Under the pieces are notes generated by a model. It was not told the DNA's origin, did no database searches, and saw only the letters and a list, made by a program, of their open reading frames with translations. From Bacilli bacterium (lineage in GTDB: Bacteria > Bacillota_I > Bacilli_A > ML615J-28 > CAG-698), in NCBI GenBank assembly GCA_918272565.1, contig CAKJYW010000006.1, positions 26,355 through 90,354 of the forward strand: a stretch of DNA of 64,000 nt, read 5' to 3'. Both the position numbers and the translations under genes were made by a program. Shown one piece after another: positions 17,526 to 26,133 of this stretch; the first letter of the stretch is position 1; each line of letters begins with the position of its first letter.

Positions 17526-17570
17526 AAAGAAAAATGACTGACATATTAAAATGATATTGTCAGTCATTTT
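17526..17570 (-). terminator. hairpin after the ABC permease gene
   Basis: Perfect 13-bp arms AAAATGACTGACA (17531-17543) and TGTCAGTCATTTT (17558-17570), 14-base loop, T-rich tail on the minus strand. It is probably a terminator. It also contains TGACA/TGTCA half-sites like those of the adjacent operator at 17505. Confidence 0.55.
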
Positions 17571-17572
17571 CT

Positions 17573-18325
17573 TTAAAACTTTTCTTCAATTCTCTTTTGA
17601 ACCATCTTTAAAACAAATTCGATAATTAGCATAAAGATTATTAGAATGATCGTCCAACTAAACACATTACTCATTTCTAAAAACATCTTCTCTTCATTTA
17701 GAGCATATCCAATAGTGTTTGGTGTTTGGCTAATGAATTCAGCCATTACCATTACTTTTAAACCAAGGCCAAATGTTGAAACGATAGCACTTAAGACATA
17801 TGGACTTATTATTGGTAGATATACTTTAAAAATAATAAAAGGCGTAATATTAGATAACATCTTAGTCTCTTCGATAATTGATTTATTTATCCCTTTTAAA
17901 CTAGTGATAAATGCTTCATAAAGAATTGGAAGTACAACCAATAAACATATGAAATAAGGGGCTTTCTTATTTCCTATCATTAAAAGGAGGATAATTGAGA
18001 TTGTTGCTACTGGGACAGTTCTAAATAAGGCAATAAAAGGGCTGAAAAAATAATTGAATGCTTCAAACCTATACCCAAGTAGGGCAAGTAGGAAAGATGT
18101 TACTACCCCTATAATAATTACTAAAAAGAGTTTTAGAATTGTATTTATGATATTAACATAGGTATCTTTAGAGATAAGCATATTTCCTAAGCTTTTAGTA
18201 ACACTACTAAATGAAGGAAGAATAATATCATTTTTAATGATATAACTAGATACAATCCAAATAAGTATTATTAACAATACACCTAATATATAAAACGATG
18301 TCTTTTTAATAGTAGAAGTTTTCAT
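17573..18325 (-). CDS. ABC transporter permease (SsuC/TauC/ThiX type)
   Basis: 250 residues from the ATG at 18325 (GGAAAG site upstream); a GTG five codons earlier is less likely. Six hydrophobic segments and the permease EAA-like loop (LYEAFITSLKGINKSIIEETKML) identify the binding-protein-dependent permease fold of the nitrate/sulfonate/taurine/thiamine-precursor type. It begins 20 bases inside the end of the binding-protein gene, so the two are translationally linked. No ATPase gene is adjacent, so the ATP-binding subunit must come from elsewhere. Confidence 0.88.
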   Translation of the reverse strand: MKTSTIKKTSFYILGVLLIILIWIVSSYIIKNDIILPSFSSVTKSLGNMLISKDTYVNIINTILKLFLVIIIGVVTSFLLALLGYRFEAFNYFFSPFIALFRTVPVATISIILLLMIGNKKAPYFICLLVVLPILYEAFITSLKGINKSIIEETKMLSNITPFIIFKVYLPIISPYVLSAIVSTFGLGLKVMVMAEFISQTPNTIGYALNEEKMFLEMSNVFSWTIILIIFMLIIEFVLKMVQKRIEEKF

Positions 18326-19226
18326 CAGGCTTCTTTCCACCTAGAAGCTTGTCATTACTACTATTTAGGAAGTCGTAATACTTATCTAGGGCCTCCTTAT
18401 TATCTTTTGCATTAACATATTTGATATTGCTTCTAGTTAAGCTAGCAGTTAATACTTCTTTACCAAGCTTAGTGAAGAATTCATTGTAACTAGATACTTT
18501 ATCATAATACTTATCTTGATTCTTATTTAAATCTTCGATATTTTTCTTAACATCTTTTAAGAATGTCTTAATCTCAGCTTGGAATTCTGATTTAGAATTA
18601 ACAAATATTCCTGCTTGAGGAATTAGAGATAAATCACTTTCTAATTCTTTTTGTAAATCAATAACATCAAATTCTAAATTGTATTTGATAGAAAGTTGAG
18701 TTAATGTAGGCTCAGCTGTTAAAAAGAAATCATAATCGCTACCATTAATGATAAATGGAACAACATCAGTGATGGCTTGTTGGTAATCAATAGTGTACTT
18801 AAGTGAAGGATATTTAGCTAGGGCAGCACGCATAACAATATCAGGTGTATTGTTTTGTCCATATGCTAAAATCTTAAGTTCTTTAGTATCAGTTAGCTTT
18901 GATCCATTTAATGAAACTAAATAATTACAACTTAAATTTATCGCACAAGCAAACTTATAATCGATTCCTTTGTTAATATAAAGCTTACTAGCAGCAGTAA
19001 CTGGAGCTAGTACTATATCATATTCACCTGCAAGTAGGGCACTAGTAAGTAAATCCGCACCACTAACAACTTCTACTTCGTAATTTTCATTACCTAATAC
19101 TCCACCAATTGCTACAAGTGGTGTTCCACTTGGAACTAAGATTTTGATCTTATTAACTTCCTTATTTGCACAACCTGCAAAAAACAACATAACAACTAAA
19201 ATAAATAAACTAAATAATTTTTTCAT
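18306..19226 (-). CDS. ABC transporter substrate-binding lipoprotein (NMT1/SsuA type)
   Basis: 306 residues with a lipoprotein signal (lipobox FAGC, Cys19). The rest resembles NMT1/THI5- and SsuA-like periplasmic-binding folds: IKILVPSGTPLVAIGGVL, ADLLTSALLAGEYDIVLAPVTAASKLY and a DYDFFLTAEPTLTQL segment. Members carry thiamine precursors, sulfonates, nitrate or other small solutes; I cannot choose among them. It heads a two-gene unit with the permease. Its promoter is divergent from the Crp/Fnr-type gene, and a palindrome lies between. Confidence 0.85.
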   Translation of the reverse strand: MKKLFSLFILVVMLFFAGCANKEVNKIKILVPSGTPLVAIGGVLGNENYEVEVVSGADLLTSALLAGEYDIVLAPVTAASKLYINKGIDYKFACAINLSCNYLVSLNGSKLTDTKELKILAYGQNNTPDIVMRAALAKYPSLKYTIDYQQAITDVVPFIINGSDYDFFLTAEPTLTQLSIKYNLEFDVIDLQKELESDLSLIPQAGIFVNSKSEFQAEIKTFLKDVKKNIEDLNKNQDKYYDKVSSYNEFFTKLGKEVLTASLTRSNIKYVNAKDNKEALDKYYDFLNSSNDKLLGGKKPDENFYY

Positions 19227-19241
19227 ATTTCTTTTCTCCTA

Positions 19242-19271
19242 TTTACAACTATATTATATTATTGTTATAAT
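19242..19271 (+). promoter_or_regulatory. promoter of the Crp/Fnr-family gene
   Basis: TTTACA (19242-19247), 18-base spacer, TATAAT (19266-19271). The palindrome at 19281 lies just downstream, around +4 to +17, a place suited to autorepression. Confidence 0.6.
19253..19258 (-). promoter_or_regulatory. -10 box of the ABC binding-protein promoter, no good -35
   Basis: Minus-strand TATAAT (19258 to 19253). The -35 position holds no recognisable hexamer, as expected for an activator-dependent promoter; start near 19246. Confidence 0.5.
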
Positions 19272-19280
19272 ATTAATATC

Positions 19281-19294
19281 GTAACATATGTTAC
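19281..19294. promoter_or_regulatory. Crp/Fnr-type palindromic binding site
   Basis: Perfect 14-base palindrome GTAACATATGTTAC between the divergent genes. Its centre (19287.5) is about 41.5 bases upstream of the predicted start of the binding-protein transcript, the classical class II activation distance. It also lies just downstream of the regulator's own -10 box. Confidence 0.65.
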
Positions 19295-19308
19295 AAAAGG
19301 AGCTTTTT

Positions 19309-19908
19309 ATGTTTATTTTAGATGCTTTAAAAGATGATGAAAAAAAGATGGTTAAATATAAAACATATAAAAAAGGAGATATCATTTTTAATGAAGGAGA
19401 TAAGTGCACTTCAATTGCCTATTTAATAAGTGGCTCTATCTCCATTTCCACAAACACTCTAATTGATAATGAATACACTATTAAAACAATTGAGAGTGGC
19501 GATTCTTTTGGAGAGTTCTTACTATTCTCATCTAACCCCTATTATTTAGGTAACATCACTTGTTTAAAAGAATCAAAGGTAGCTTTTATAAATAGGAACG
19601 ACTTAATAAAACTACTAAAAGAAAACGACACATTCTTATCTAGTTACTTAAACAAAATGTCAGATGATGCTCTTTTATTACAGCTACGTATTAAAATCCT
19701 TGCACAAAAAACCCTAAGGGAAAAGATATTATTCTTTATTAAAAGAGAAACCGAGAAGAAAAAAGCTAAAACGATATATGTAACATCAAAAGAAACACTA
19801 GCTAAAATCATAAATGTACCTCGTCCATCACTATCTAGAGAATTAAAGAATATGGAAGATGAAGGTATCATTAAATATGGAAGGCACTTCATAACATTAT
19901 TAAAATAA
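19309..19908 (+). CDS. Crp/Fnr-family transcriptional regulator
   Basis: 199 residues from the ATG at 19309 (AAAAGGAG six bases upstream); an in-frame ATG at 19288 would lie within the palindrome and lacks a site. A cyclic-nucleotide-binding beta-roll occupies about 15-115 (KKGDIIFNEGDKCTSIAYLISGSI), then a long dimer helix and a C-terminal winged HTH (SKETLAKIINVPRPSLSRELKNM). There is no N-terminal Cys cluster for an Fe-S centre, so it is not a classic Fnr; the ligand could be heme, a nucleotide or a small acid. It probably acts on the palindrome in front of it and on the divergent ABC genes. Confidence 0.88.
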   Translation: MFILDALKDDEKKMVKYKTYKKGDIIFNEGDKCTSIAYLISGSISISTNTLIDNEYTIKTIESGDSFGEFLLFSSNPYYLGNITCLKESKVAFINRNDLIKLLKENDTFLSSYLNKMSDDALLLQLRIKILAQKTLREKILFFIKRETEKKKAKTIYVTSKETLAKIINVPRPSLSRELKNMEDEGIIKYGRHFITLLK

Positions 19909-19935
19909 AAAGGACAATTAATTTGTCCTTTTTTG
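19907..19935 (+). terminator. terminator of the Crp/Fnr gene
   Basis: AAGGACAA/TTGTCCTT stem ending in six T residues, directly after the stop codon. Confidence 0.8.
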
Positions 19936-19940
19936 ATACA

Positions 19941-19966
19941 AAAAAAGGATGGATTACTCCATCCTT
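19941..19966 (-). terminator. terminator of the hydrogenase operon
   Basis: AAGGATGGA/TCCATCCTT stem (19945-19966) followed by a seven-base T-run on the minus strand. Confidence 0.85.
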
Positions 19967-19972
19967 ATATTT

Positions 19973-21745
19973 TTATTTTTCAGGGAATCTAACTCTTGTC
20001 TTATTATATGTAGTATGTAATAAGTGATGAGCTTTTTCTGAATTAGGTTCGCCTAAGAACTTAGCATATAAATCTTTGATTTGACTATTGTTATGAGATT
20101 GACGTAATGTTAATCTTTCGTCTTCAGAATATAATGCATTTGCTCTCTTTTCTCTGTAAGTATCTAAGATGTTCAAGTCTTCATTTGGTAAGAATTGAGG
20201 TTTAACATATGGTTGACCTCCACCATTGATACATCCACCAGGACAGCACATGATTTCAATGAATGTGTAAGGACTCTTACCTTCTCTGATTTGGTCAAGT
20301 AATACTTTAGCGTTTCTCATACCAGATGCAACAGCAACTTTAATGTCGATTCCACCTAATTTGAAGCTAGCTTCTTTTAGACCTTTCATACCACGAACTT
20401 GTTCAAACTTGATTGCTTCGTGTTCTTTGCCTTCTAATACGAAGTAAGCAGTTCTAAGTGCAGCTTCCATTACTCCACCAGTAGCACCGAAGATAACACC
20501 AGCACCACTATATTCACCCATAATGTCTTGGTCGAATTCTTCATCAGGAAGTTTAGTGAAGTTAATACCACTACGCTTAATTAATTTAGCAAGTTCTCTT
20601 GTTGTTAAAACGGCATCAACATCAGTGATTCCATCATGTTTGAATTGATCTCTTGATTTTTCAAACTTCTTTGCAGTACAAGGCATAATAGATACAACGA
20701 AGATATCTTTTGGATCTAAGCCGTTCTTTTCAGCAAAGTATGATTTAATGATAGCACCTTGCATTTGATGAGGTGATTTACAACTTGATAGATGATCTAA
20801 TTGATCTCCATAATAATATTCAGCATAGTTGATCCAACCAGGTGAACAAGAAGTAATCATTGGTAAAACGCCACCGTTTTTAACTCTATTAAGAAGTTCT
20901 GTAGCTTCTTCCATGATTGTTAAGTCAGCACCGAAGTTAGTATCATATACTCTATCAAATCCTAATCTCTTAAGTGCTGCAACCATCTTACCAGTTACAG
21001 GAGTTCCAATAGGCATACCAAATTCTTCACCTAATGTTGCTCTAACAGCTGGAGCTGTTTGAACGACAACGAATTTGCCTTCCATCTTAGCTTTATCAAC
21101 TAGGTTGATTTCACTCTTTTCCATTAATGCACCAGTTGGACATACGTTAACGCATTGACCACATTGTAAACATGGGCTTTCAGCGAATGAACGATTTGCA
21201 GCTGGAGCAACGATTGTATTAAATCCACGTTTTTCAAATCCTAAGATACCAATTCCGTGAGCAGCAACGCATCTAGCAACGCATCTTCCACAAAGAATAC
21301 ATTTAGATGTATCTCTAACGATTGATGGAGATAATTCATCAACTGTTGTAGGTGTCTTACTACCTAGGTATTTACCTTCTCTAGCACCAGTGATTTGAGC
21401 TACATATAATAATTCACAATGACCATTCTTGTCACATTGTTGACAGTTCATTGAGTGATTAGAAAGTAGTAATTCAACACTAGCTCTACGAGCATTAACT
21501 GCTTTAGGAGAAGAAATAGTGATTTCCATTCCTTCGTTAACAGGATATACACAAGAAGCTACTAAGCCTCTAGCACCTGTTGCTTCTACTAAACAAACAC
21601 GGCAACTAGCTAAGCTACATTCACCATGATTGAATGAACAAAGTGTAGGGATTTCATAACCACACTCACGTGCAGCTTCAAGAATTGTTAATCCTTCTTC
21701 GACTTGATAAGGATGACCTTCAATTTTAATATTAACTTTTGCCAT
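19973..21745 (-). CDS. hydA: [FeFe] hydrogenase catalytic subunit
   Basis: 590 residues with the M3 domain order. A [2Fe-2S] domain has C36, C48, C51 and C65. A His-Cys 4Fe-4S site has H97, C101, C104 and C110. Two 4Fe-4S motifs follow (C149/C152/C155/C159 and C192/C195/C198/C202). The H-cluster domain has L1 TSC300-S-P-G-W, L2 MPC355TAKKFE and L3 C501-PGGC505INGGGQP, and a small-subunit-like tail comes last. It makes or oxidises H2. With hydB and hydC in the operon it forms an NADH/ferredoxin-coupled, probably bifurcating, trimer. L1 has Ser301 where CpI-type enzymes carry the proton-transfer Cys. AAGGAGG precedes the ATG. Confidence 0.95.
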   Translation of the reverse strand: MAKVNIKIEGHPYQVEEGLTILEAARECGYEIPTLCSFNHGECSLASCRVCLVEATGARGLVASCVYPVNEGMEITISSPKAVNARRASVELLLSNHSMNCQQCDKNGHCELLYVAQITGAREGKYLGSKTPTTVDELSPSIVRDTSKCILCGRCVARCVAAHGIGILGFEKRGFNTIVAPAANRSFAESPCLQCGQCVNVCPTGALMEKSEINLVDKAKMEGKFVVVQTAPAVRATLGEEFGMPIGTPVTGKMVAALKRLGFDRVYDTNFGADLTIMEEATELLNRVKNGGVLPMITSCSPGWINYAEYYYGDQLDHLSSCKSPHQMQGAIIKSYFAEKNGLDPKDIFVVSIMPCTAKKFEKSRDQFKHDGITDVDAVLTTRELAKLIKRSGINFTKLPDEEFDQDIMGEYSGAGVIFGATGGVMEAALRTAYFVLEGKEHEAIKFEQVRGMKGLKEASFKLGGIDIKVAVASGMRNAKVLLDQIREGKSPYTFIEIMCCPGGCINGGGQPYVKPQFLPNEDLNILDTYREKRANALYSEDERLTLRQSHNNSQIKDLYAKFLGEPNSEKAHHLLHTTYNKTRVRFPEK

Positions 21746-21758
21746 TATTAAATCCTCC

Positions 21759-23621
21759 TTATTCCTTGATTATTGCATCAAATCTACAATTAGATTGACA
21801 TAATCCACATTTGATACACTTAGATTGGTCGATAACATGAGGTTGTTTAACTGTTCCACTAATAGCATTAACTGGGCAGTTTCTAGCACATAATGTACAT
21901 CCCTTACATTTATCAGCAACAATAACATATTTCATCAAACTCTTACATACGTGAGCTGGACATTTCTTATCAACGATATGAGCCATATATTCATCTTTGA
22001 ATTGCTTCATTGTTGAAACGATTGGGTTAGCAGATGTTTGACCTAAACCACAAACAGAGTTAGCTTTAACAACTTGTGCTAATTCTTCAAGTTCGTCAAG
22101 GTCTGCTAATGTTCCCTTACCATCAGTAATCTTATTTAAGATTTCAAGCATTCTCTTAGTACCGATTCTACAAGGAGAACATTTACCACATGATTCATCA
22201 CAGATGAAGTCCATATAGAACTTAGCTACATCAACCATACAGTTGTCTTCATCCATTACGATAGCTCCACCAGAACCCATCATAGATCCTTTAGCGATTA
22301 AGTTATCATAATCGATTGGAGTATCTAGATCTTTTTCAGTTAAGCATCCACCAGATGGACCACCAGTTTGAATAGCCTTGAATTTCTTACCATTAGGAAT
22401 ACCACCACCGATATCATAAATTAATTCTCTTAGTGTGATTCCCATAGGAACTTCCACTAAACCAACGTTATTAACTTTTCCACCTAATGCGAATACTTTA
22501 GTACCTTTAGATTTTTCAGTTCCTAAAGCGTTGAACTTAGATGCGCCTTCTCTTAAGATGAATGGAACGCATGCTAATGTTTCAACATTGTTGATGATTG
22601 ATGGCTTTTGCCATAAACCTTTAACAGCAGGGAATGGTGGACGAGGACGTGGCATACCACGTTTACCTTCAATTGAGTTAAGTAGAGCTGTCTCTTCACC
22701 ACAAACGAATGCACCAGCACCTAGTCTAATTCCAATATTGAAACTGAAGTTAGAACCTAAAATGTTGTTTCCTAAGAATCCCATTTCTTCTGCTTGTTTA
22801 ATCGCATTACGTAAACGAGCAACAGCTGTAGGATATTCAGCACGTACATAGAAGTAACCTTGTTTAGCACCAATTGCATAACCAGCAATTGTCATACCTT
22901 CGATAACTCCTAGAGGATTACCTTCAAGGATACCTTCATCCATGAATGCTCCTGGGTCACCTTCGTCACCATTACAAACAACGTATTTTTCATCACTTAC
23001 TTGGTCATGAGCAAATTGCCATTTACGTCCAGTAGGGAATCCTCCACCACCACGACCACGAAGACCAGCAGTTAATACTTCGTTAATAACTTCTTGAGGG
23101 TCCATATGTAAAGCTCTCTTTAAGCCTTGGTATGCACCATATCCTAAAGCTTCGTTGATATCTTCAGGATTAATAATTCCACATCCATACAAAGCAACTT
23201 TAATTTGCTTCTTATAGAATGCCATATCTTCTAACTTAGATACTTTTTCTTTTGTTACTGGGTCAACGTATAATAAACGTTCAATAATTTCATCACCCAA
23301 AACAGTCTTTTCTAAAATTTCGCTTACATCGCTAGCCTTAACACCACGATAAACGATGTTCTTTGGCATAATTTTAACGAAAGGTCCTTGACTACAGAAA
23401 CCAAAGCAACCAACCTTGCTTGCTTCAACTTTTGCTTCAAGTTTACGGTTCTTAATTTCTTCTTGGAAAGTAGCCAAAATGTCTTTAGCACCAGTAGCTA
23501 AGCAACCAGTACCAGAACAAATCAAAACGGCGATTTTTCCACTAGCACCTGAGAACTTATCTTCTAAATTTTTAGCACAACTTTTGGCTGTTAATTCTAA
23601 ATCTTTTTCAGTCTTAACCAT
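21759..23621 (-). CDS. hydB: hydrogenase NADH-binding subunit (NuoF-like)
   Basis: 620 residues. The N-terminus is a thioredoxin-like [2Fe-2S] domain (CSGTGCLATG; GCFGFCSQG). The NuoF core has the glycine-rich NADH/FMN site GLRGRGGGGFPTGRKW and the 4Fe-4S site CGKCSPCRIG...C. The C-terminus adds two ferredoxin 4Fe-4S motifs (CKGCTLCARNCP; CIKCGLCQSNC). This is the layout of the flavin subunit of trimeric HydABC, where electrons are confurcated or bifurcated between NADH and ferredoxin. Its ATG overlaps the stop of hydC by one base, and hydA follows after 13 bases. Confidence 0.95.
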   Translation of the reverse strand: MVKTEKDLELTAKSCAKNLEDKFSGASGKIAVLICSGTGCLATGAKDILATFQEEIKNRKLEAKVEASKVGCFGFCSQGPFVKIMPKNIVYRGVKASDVSEILEKTVLGDEIIERLLYVDPVTKEKVSKLEDMAFYKKQIKVALYGCGIINPEDINEALGYGAYQGLKRALHMDPQEVINEVLTAGLRGRGGGGFPTGRKWQFAHDQVSDEKYVVCNGDEGDPGAFMDEGILEGNPLGVIEGMTIAGYAIGAKQGYFYVRAEYPTAVARLRNAIKQAEEMGFLGNNILGSNFSFNIGIRLGAGAFVCGEETALLNSIEGKRGMPRPRPPFPAVKGLWQKPSIINNVETLACVPFILREGASKFNALGTEKSKGTKVFALGGKVNNVGLVEVPMGITLRELIYDIGGGIPNGKKFKAIQTGGPSGGCLTEKDLDTPIDYDNLIAKGSMMGSGGAIVMDEDNCMVDVAKFYMDFICDESCGKCSPCRIGTKRMLEILNKITDGKGTLADLDELEELAQVVKANSVCGLGQTSANPIVSTMKQFKDEYMAHIVDKKCPAHVCKSLMKYVIVADKCKGCTLCARNCPVNAISGTVKQPHVIDQSKCIKCGLCQSNCRFDAIIKE

Positions 23622-24109
23622 TAGTTTGCACCTCCTAATTTACGATATTCATCAATAACTTCTTGTACTTTACCAACTGTCATCTTAGGATATACTTTTC
23701 CGTTGATTGATACAGCAGGTGCGATACTACATGCACCAATGCATCTTAAAGCAGATAAAGTAAATAATCCATCAGGAGTAGTCTCGCCTGGTTTAACACC
23801 TAATAGTTCAGAGAATTTGTCAATAATTGATTGACCTCCCTTAACATAACAAGCAGTTCCTAGACATACACCAACAACATACTTTCCTTTTGGATTCAAA
23901 GAGAAGAATGAATAGAATGTTACTACACCATATATTTCAGCAACAGGAATTCCAGTTAAATCTGAAACTAATTCTTGAACATCTAGTGGAATATAACCAT
24001 ATTCACTTTGGATGGCACTAAGAATCATCATTAATGGTGTTCTCTCATTTTCATATCTCTTAACGATCTCTGTAATTTGTTTTACAGCACTTGCACTTAA
24101 ATGAGCCAT
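23621..24109 (-). CDS. hydC: hydrogenase small subunit (NuoE-like)
   Basis: 162 residues of the NuoE/HydC family: an N-terminal helical part (IQSEYGYIPLDVQELVSD) and a thioredoxin-fold [2Fe-2S] domain with CLGTACY and LRCIGACS supplying four Cys ligands. It passes electrons within the HydABC complex. First gene of the hydCBA operon, with a strong AATGGAGG ribosome site and a clear promoter upstream. Confidence 0.94.
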   Translation of the reverse strand: MAHLSASAVKQITEIVKRYENERTPLMMILSAIQSEYGYIPLDVQELVSDLTGIPVAEIYGVVTFYSFFSLNPKGKYVVGVCLGTACYVKGGQSIIDKFSELLGVKPGETTPDGLFTLSALRCIGACSIAPAVSINGKVYPKMTVGKVQEVIDEYRKLGGAN

Positions 24110-24166
24110 ATTTTTTCCTCCATTAAAATATTTAACATAAGCGTTCTATAATTTTGCCCATTTGTT

Positions 24167-24194
24167 ATTATACCACATTTTTCATTATTTTCAA
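24167..24194 (-). promoter_or_regulatory. promoter of hydCBA
   Basis: Minus strand: TTGAAA (24189-24194), 16-base spacer, extended -10 TGG-TATAAT (24167-24172). Confidence 0.75.
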
Positions 24195-24224
24195 TACCAA
24201 TCATAATCAATATGTGTATTATTA

Positions 24225-24268
24225 AAAAAAGTCATAACAATTTAACAAAAAATGTTACTTGTTATGAC
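24225..24268 (-). terminator. terminator of the rnf operon
   Basis: GTCATAACAA pairs with TTGTTATGAC, with an inner TAACA/TGTTA, and a T-run of seven follows on the minus strand. Confidence 0.8.
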
Positions 24269-24276
24269 CTTATTTT

Positions 24277-24783
24277 TTATTCAATTTCTTCTTTTTCTAG
24301 TTTTATATGCTTATTCAATTCTCTAACGAGCACTCCAACAATCACTCCCGTTGGAATAGATAGAAGCATTATTAGTGGAAGGTAATATATTACTTGACTT
24401 GCACCCATCACAATGATAGCTACACTTATTTGACCAAGCCCATGAACTAGCGCTCCACTGATACTTACAAATAAAATAGAAATGTTTTTTATATTTTTAA
24501 GTAACACCATTAATAGATATGAAAGTAATCCTCCACTTAAACTCATAAAGAACCCAACATTTAAGAAACTTCCTAAAACTAAACTTACTAGAACTATCCT
24601 AATTAAAGTAATAATTAGAGCTTCATACCACTTAAAGTGATAAATACTAAATAATATTACAATGTTAGCTAGTCCTAGCTTTACTCCAGGAACAAGTGTT
24701 ATCGGAATCAAGCTTTCAACATAACCTAAAATCGATGCAATAGCGATCAATAAACTAATAAAAACAATTCTTCTTAGCTTCAT
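24277..24783 (-). CDS. Gx transporter / HepS-I-like membrane protein
   Basis: 168 residues with five or six membrane spans. It matches the family first named heptaprenyl diphosphate synthase component I and later Gx transporter: GYVESLIPITLVPGVKLGLANIVILF and GSFLNVGFFMSLSGGLLSYL are typical. The fold resembles ECF S-components. EetB of the Listeria flavin-based electron-transfer locus is related, and members often sit with ApbE and NusG-II genes, as here. A role in quinone, flavin or precursor handling for Rnf is inference. It is the last gene of the operon; its start overlaps the previous stop by four bases. Confidence 0.75.
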   Translation of the reverse strand: MKLRRIVFISLLIAIASILGYVESLIPITLVPGVKLGLANIVILFSIYHFKWYEALIITLIRIVLVSLVLGSFLNVGFFMSLSGGLLSYLLMVLLKNIKNISILFVSISGALVHGLGQISVAIIVMGASQVIYYLPLIMLLSIPTGVIVGVLVRELNKHIKLEKEEIE

Positions 24784-25169
24784 TCTATCACCACATCATA
24801 ATCGCTTTTACCACTTAAGATAATCATGTAATGTAAATCTAAGCAAACAATCGGTTTATTAGGACTACTAGTCCAGCTCATCTTCATACAATCTTTTCTC
24901 TTACATGGAGCATCTATTACTCTTATTGCATCTTTTTTAACTTCTATTTTGATAACTAATCCTTCTTTTAGTTCGACTTCAACCGTCCTTACATCATCTT
25001 CTTTAGATAAATCAACTTCATAGATAACGCTATTTTCATAATATATTTTAGCAACTATTTCCTCATTCTTTTTGTGTCTAGTAATAATTAAAAGAATTAA
25101 AGAAATAATTACAACAGCACTAATCAAAATTATAACTGGTATTATTTTTTTAGCTTTATCCGAATTCAT
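24780..25169 (-). CDS. NusG domain II-containing membrane-anchored protein
   Basis: 129 residues: one N-terminal membrane segment (about 9-28) and an extracytoplasmic beta domain of the NusG_II type, recognisable by INDAPCKRKDCMKM-like residues (here VIDAPCKRKDCM) and PNKPIVCLDLHYMI. The family occurs next to ApbE and Rnf genes in many anaerobic Firmicutes; the two Cys of CKRKDC and a third later could bind a metal or form a disulfide. Role unknown, probably accessory to flavin transfer or Rnf. It overlaps apbE by 14 bases and the next gene by four. Confidence 0.75.
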   Translation of the reverse strand: MNSDKAKKIIPVIILISAVVIISLILLIITRHKKNEEIVAKIYYENSVIYEVDLSKEDDVRTVEVELKEGLVIKIEVKKDAIRVIDAPCKRKDCMKMSWTSSPNKPIVCLDLHYMIILSGKSDYDVVIE

Positions 25170-26118
25170 AATATGAATCCTCAGTTGAACTGTATGCTTT
25201 CATATCGTTATCATAGATGATATATTCTATATCATTCTTTAAACAAATACTTTCAATTTCATCTAAAGTCATTGACATAAAAGCTGTAGCATAAGCATCT
25301 ATCATTTTAGAGTCACGTCCTATTAAATATACCGCAAAGAACTCTTCTGCTGGCTCGCATTTAAGAGGGTTAATGATATGATGGATTCTTTTTTCGCCAA
25401 TAAACGTTTGTTGGTTAGAAACGGATGCGCATCCCATATCACCATTTTTAATGTATATAGCTCCAGATGAATACATCAAACCAACCGCAAAATATCCACC
25501 ATTCTTTTCACCCATAGCAATACTACTAGATCCAGCGTTTATTAAATAATAGTGAATATTATTCTCTAATAAATATTCTTTAACTAAACTTAGGGCATAT
25601 CCTTTAGCAATGCCACCTAAATCAAGCATAGCATTACCTTCTATTTTTACTTTATTTCCATCAATTACTATTTTAGAATTCCTTAATTCATCTTTCATCA
25701 AGTTAATTTCATCACTATCTGGATAGTCCCTTAGTCCATGAATTATATCTTTATAGACTAAAGCGATACTACCAACTAATGGATCAAAGTGACCAGATGT
25801 TTCTTCTTTTGCTTTTAAAGCAGCGTTAATCACATCGATTAAATCTTTATCAACTTCTATAAACCCTTCGCTATTATTGATTGTATAGACATTATTTATA
25901 TCTCTATTACTATAATTATCACAAAGAGCATCATAATGGAAAAAGATATCGCATACATCTTCATAATATTTATTAACTAAATCTCTATTTGCTCTAATCT
26001 TTATTTCAATGTTTGTATCAAATGCAAATATTACTCCTTCTCTAGCTACCTCATTTGAACAAGCAAAAAGAGGAGCAATAAATAGAACAAGAATTAATAT
26101 TAATAATCTTTTCTTCAT
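25156..26118 (-). CDS. apbE: FAD:protein FMN transferase lipoprotein
   Basis: 320 residues with a lipoprotein signal (lipobox LFAC, Cys20). Family motifs: DTNIEIKI near the start, GHFDPLVG, LDLGGIAKGYAL for FAD/Mg2+ binding, and DAYATAFMSM near the end. It cleaves FAD and joins FMN through a phosphodiester bond to Thr or Ser of target proteins outside the membrane. Its likely targets in this operon are RnfG (T153 in CGAT) and RnfD (T175 in SGAT). It lies 15 bases after the short rnfB. Confidence 0.93.
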   Translation of the reverse strand: MKKRLLILILVLFIAPLFACSNEVAREGVIFAFDTNIEIKIRANRDLVNKYYEDVCDIFFHYDALCDNYSNRDINNVYTINNSEGFIEVDKDLIDVINAALKAKEETSGHFDPLVGSIALVYKDIIHGLRDYPDSDEINLMKDELRNSKIVIDGNKVKIEGNAMLDLGGIAKGYALSLVKEYLLENNIHYYLINAGSSSIAMGEKNGGYFAVGLMYSSGAIYIKNGDMGCASVSNQQTFIGEKRIHHIINPLKCEPAEEFFAVYLIGRDSKMIDAYATAFMSMTLDEIESICLKNDIEYIIYDNDMKAYSSTEDSYYEFG

Positions 26119-26133
26119 TTCTCCTCCTTAATC

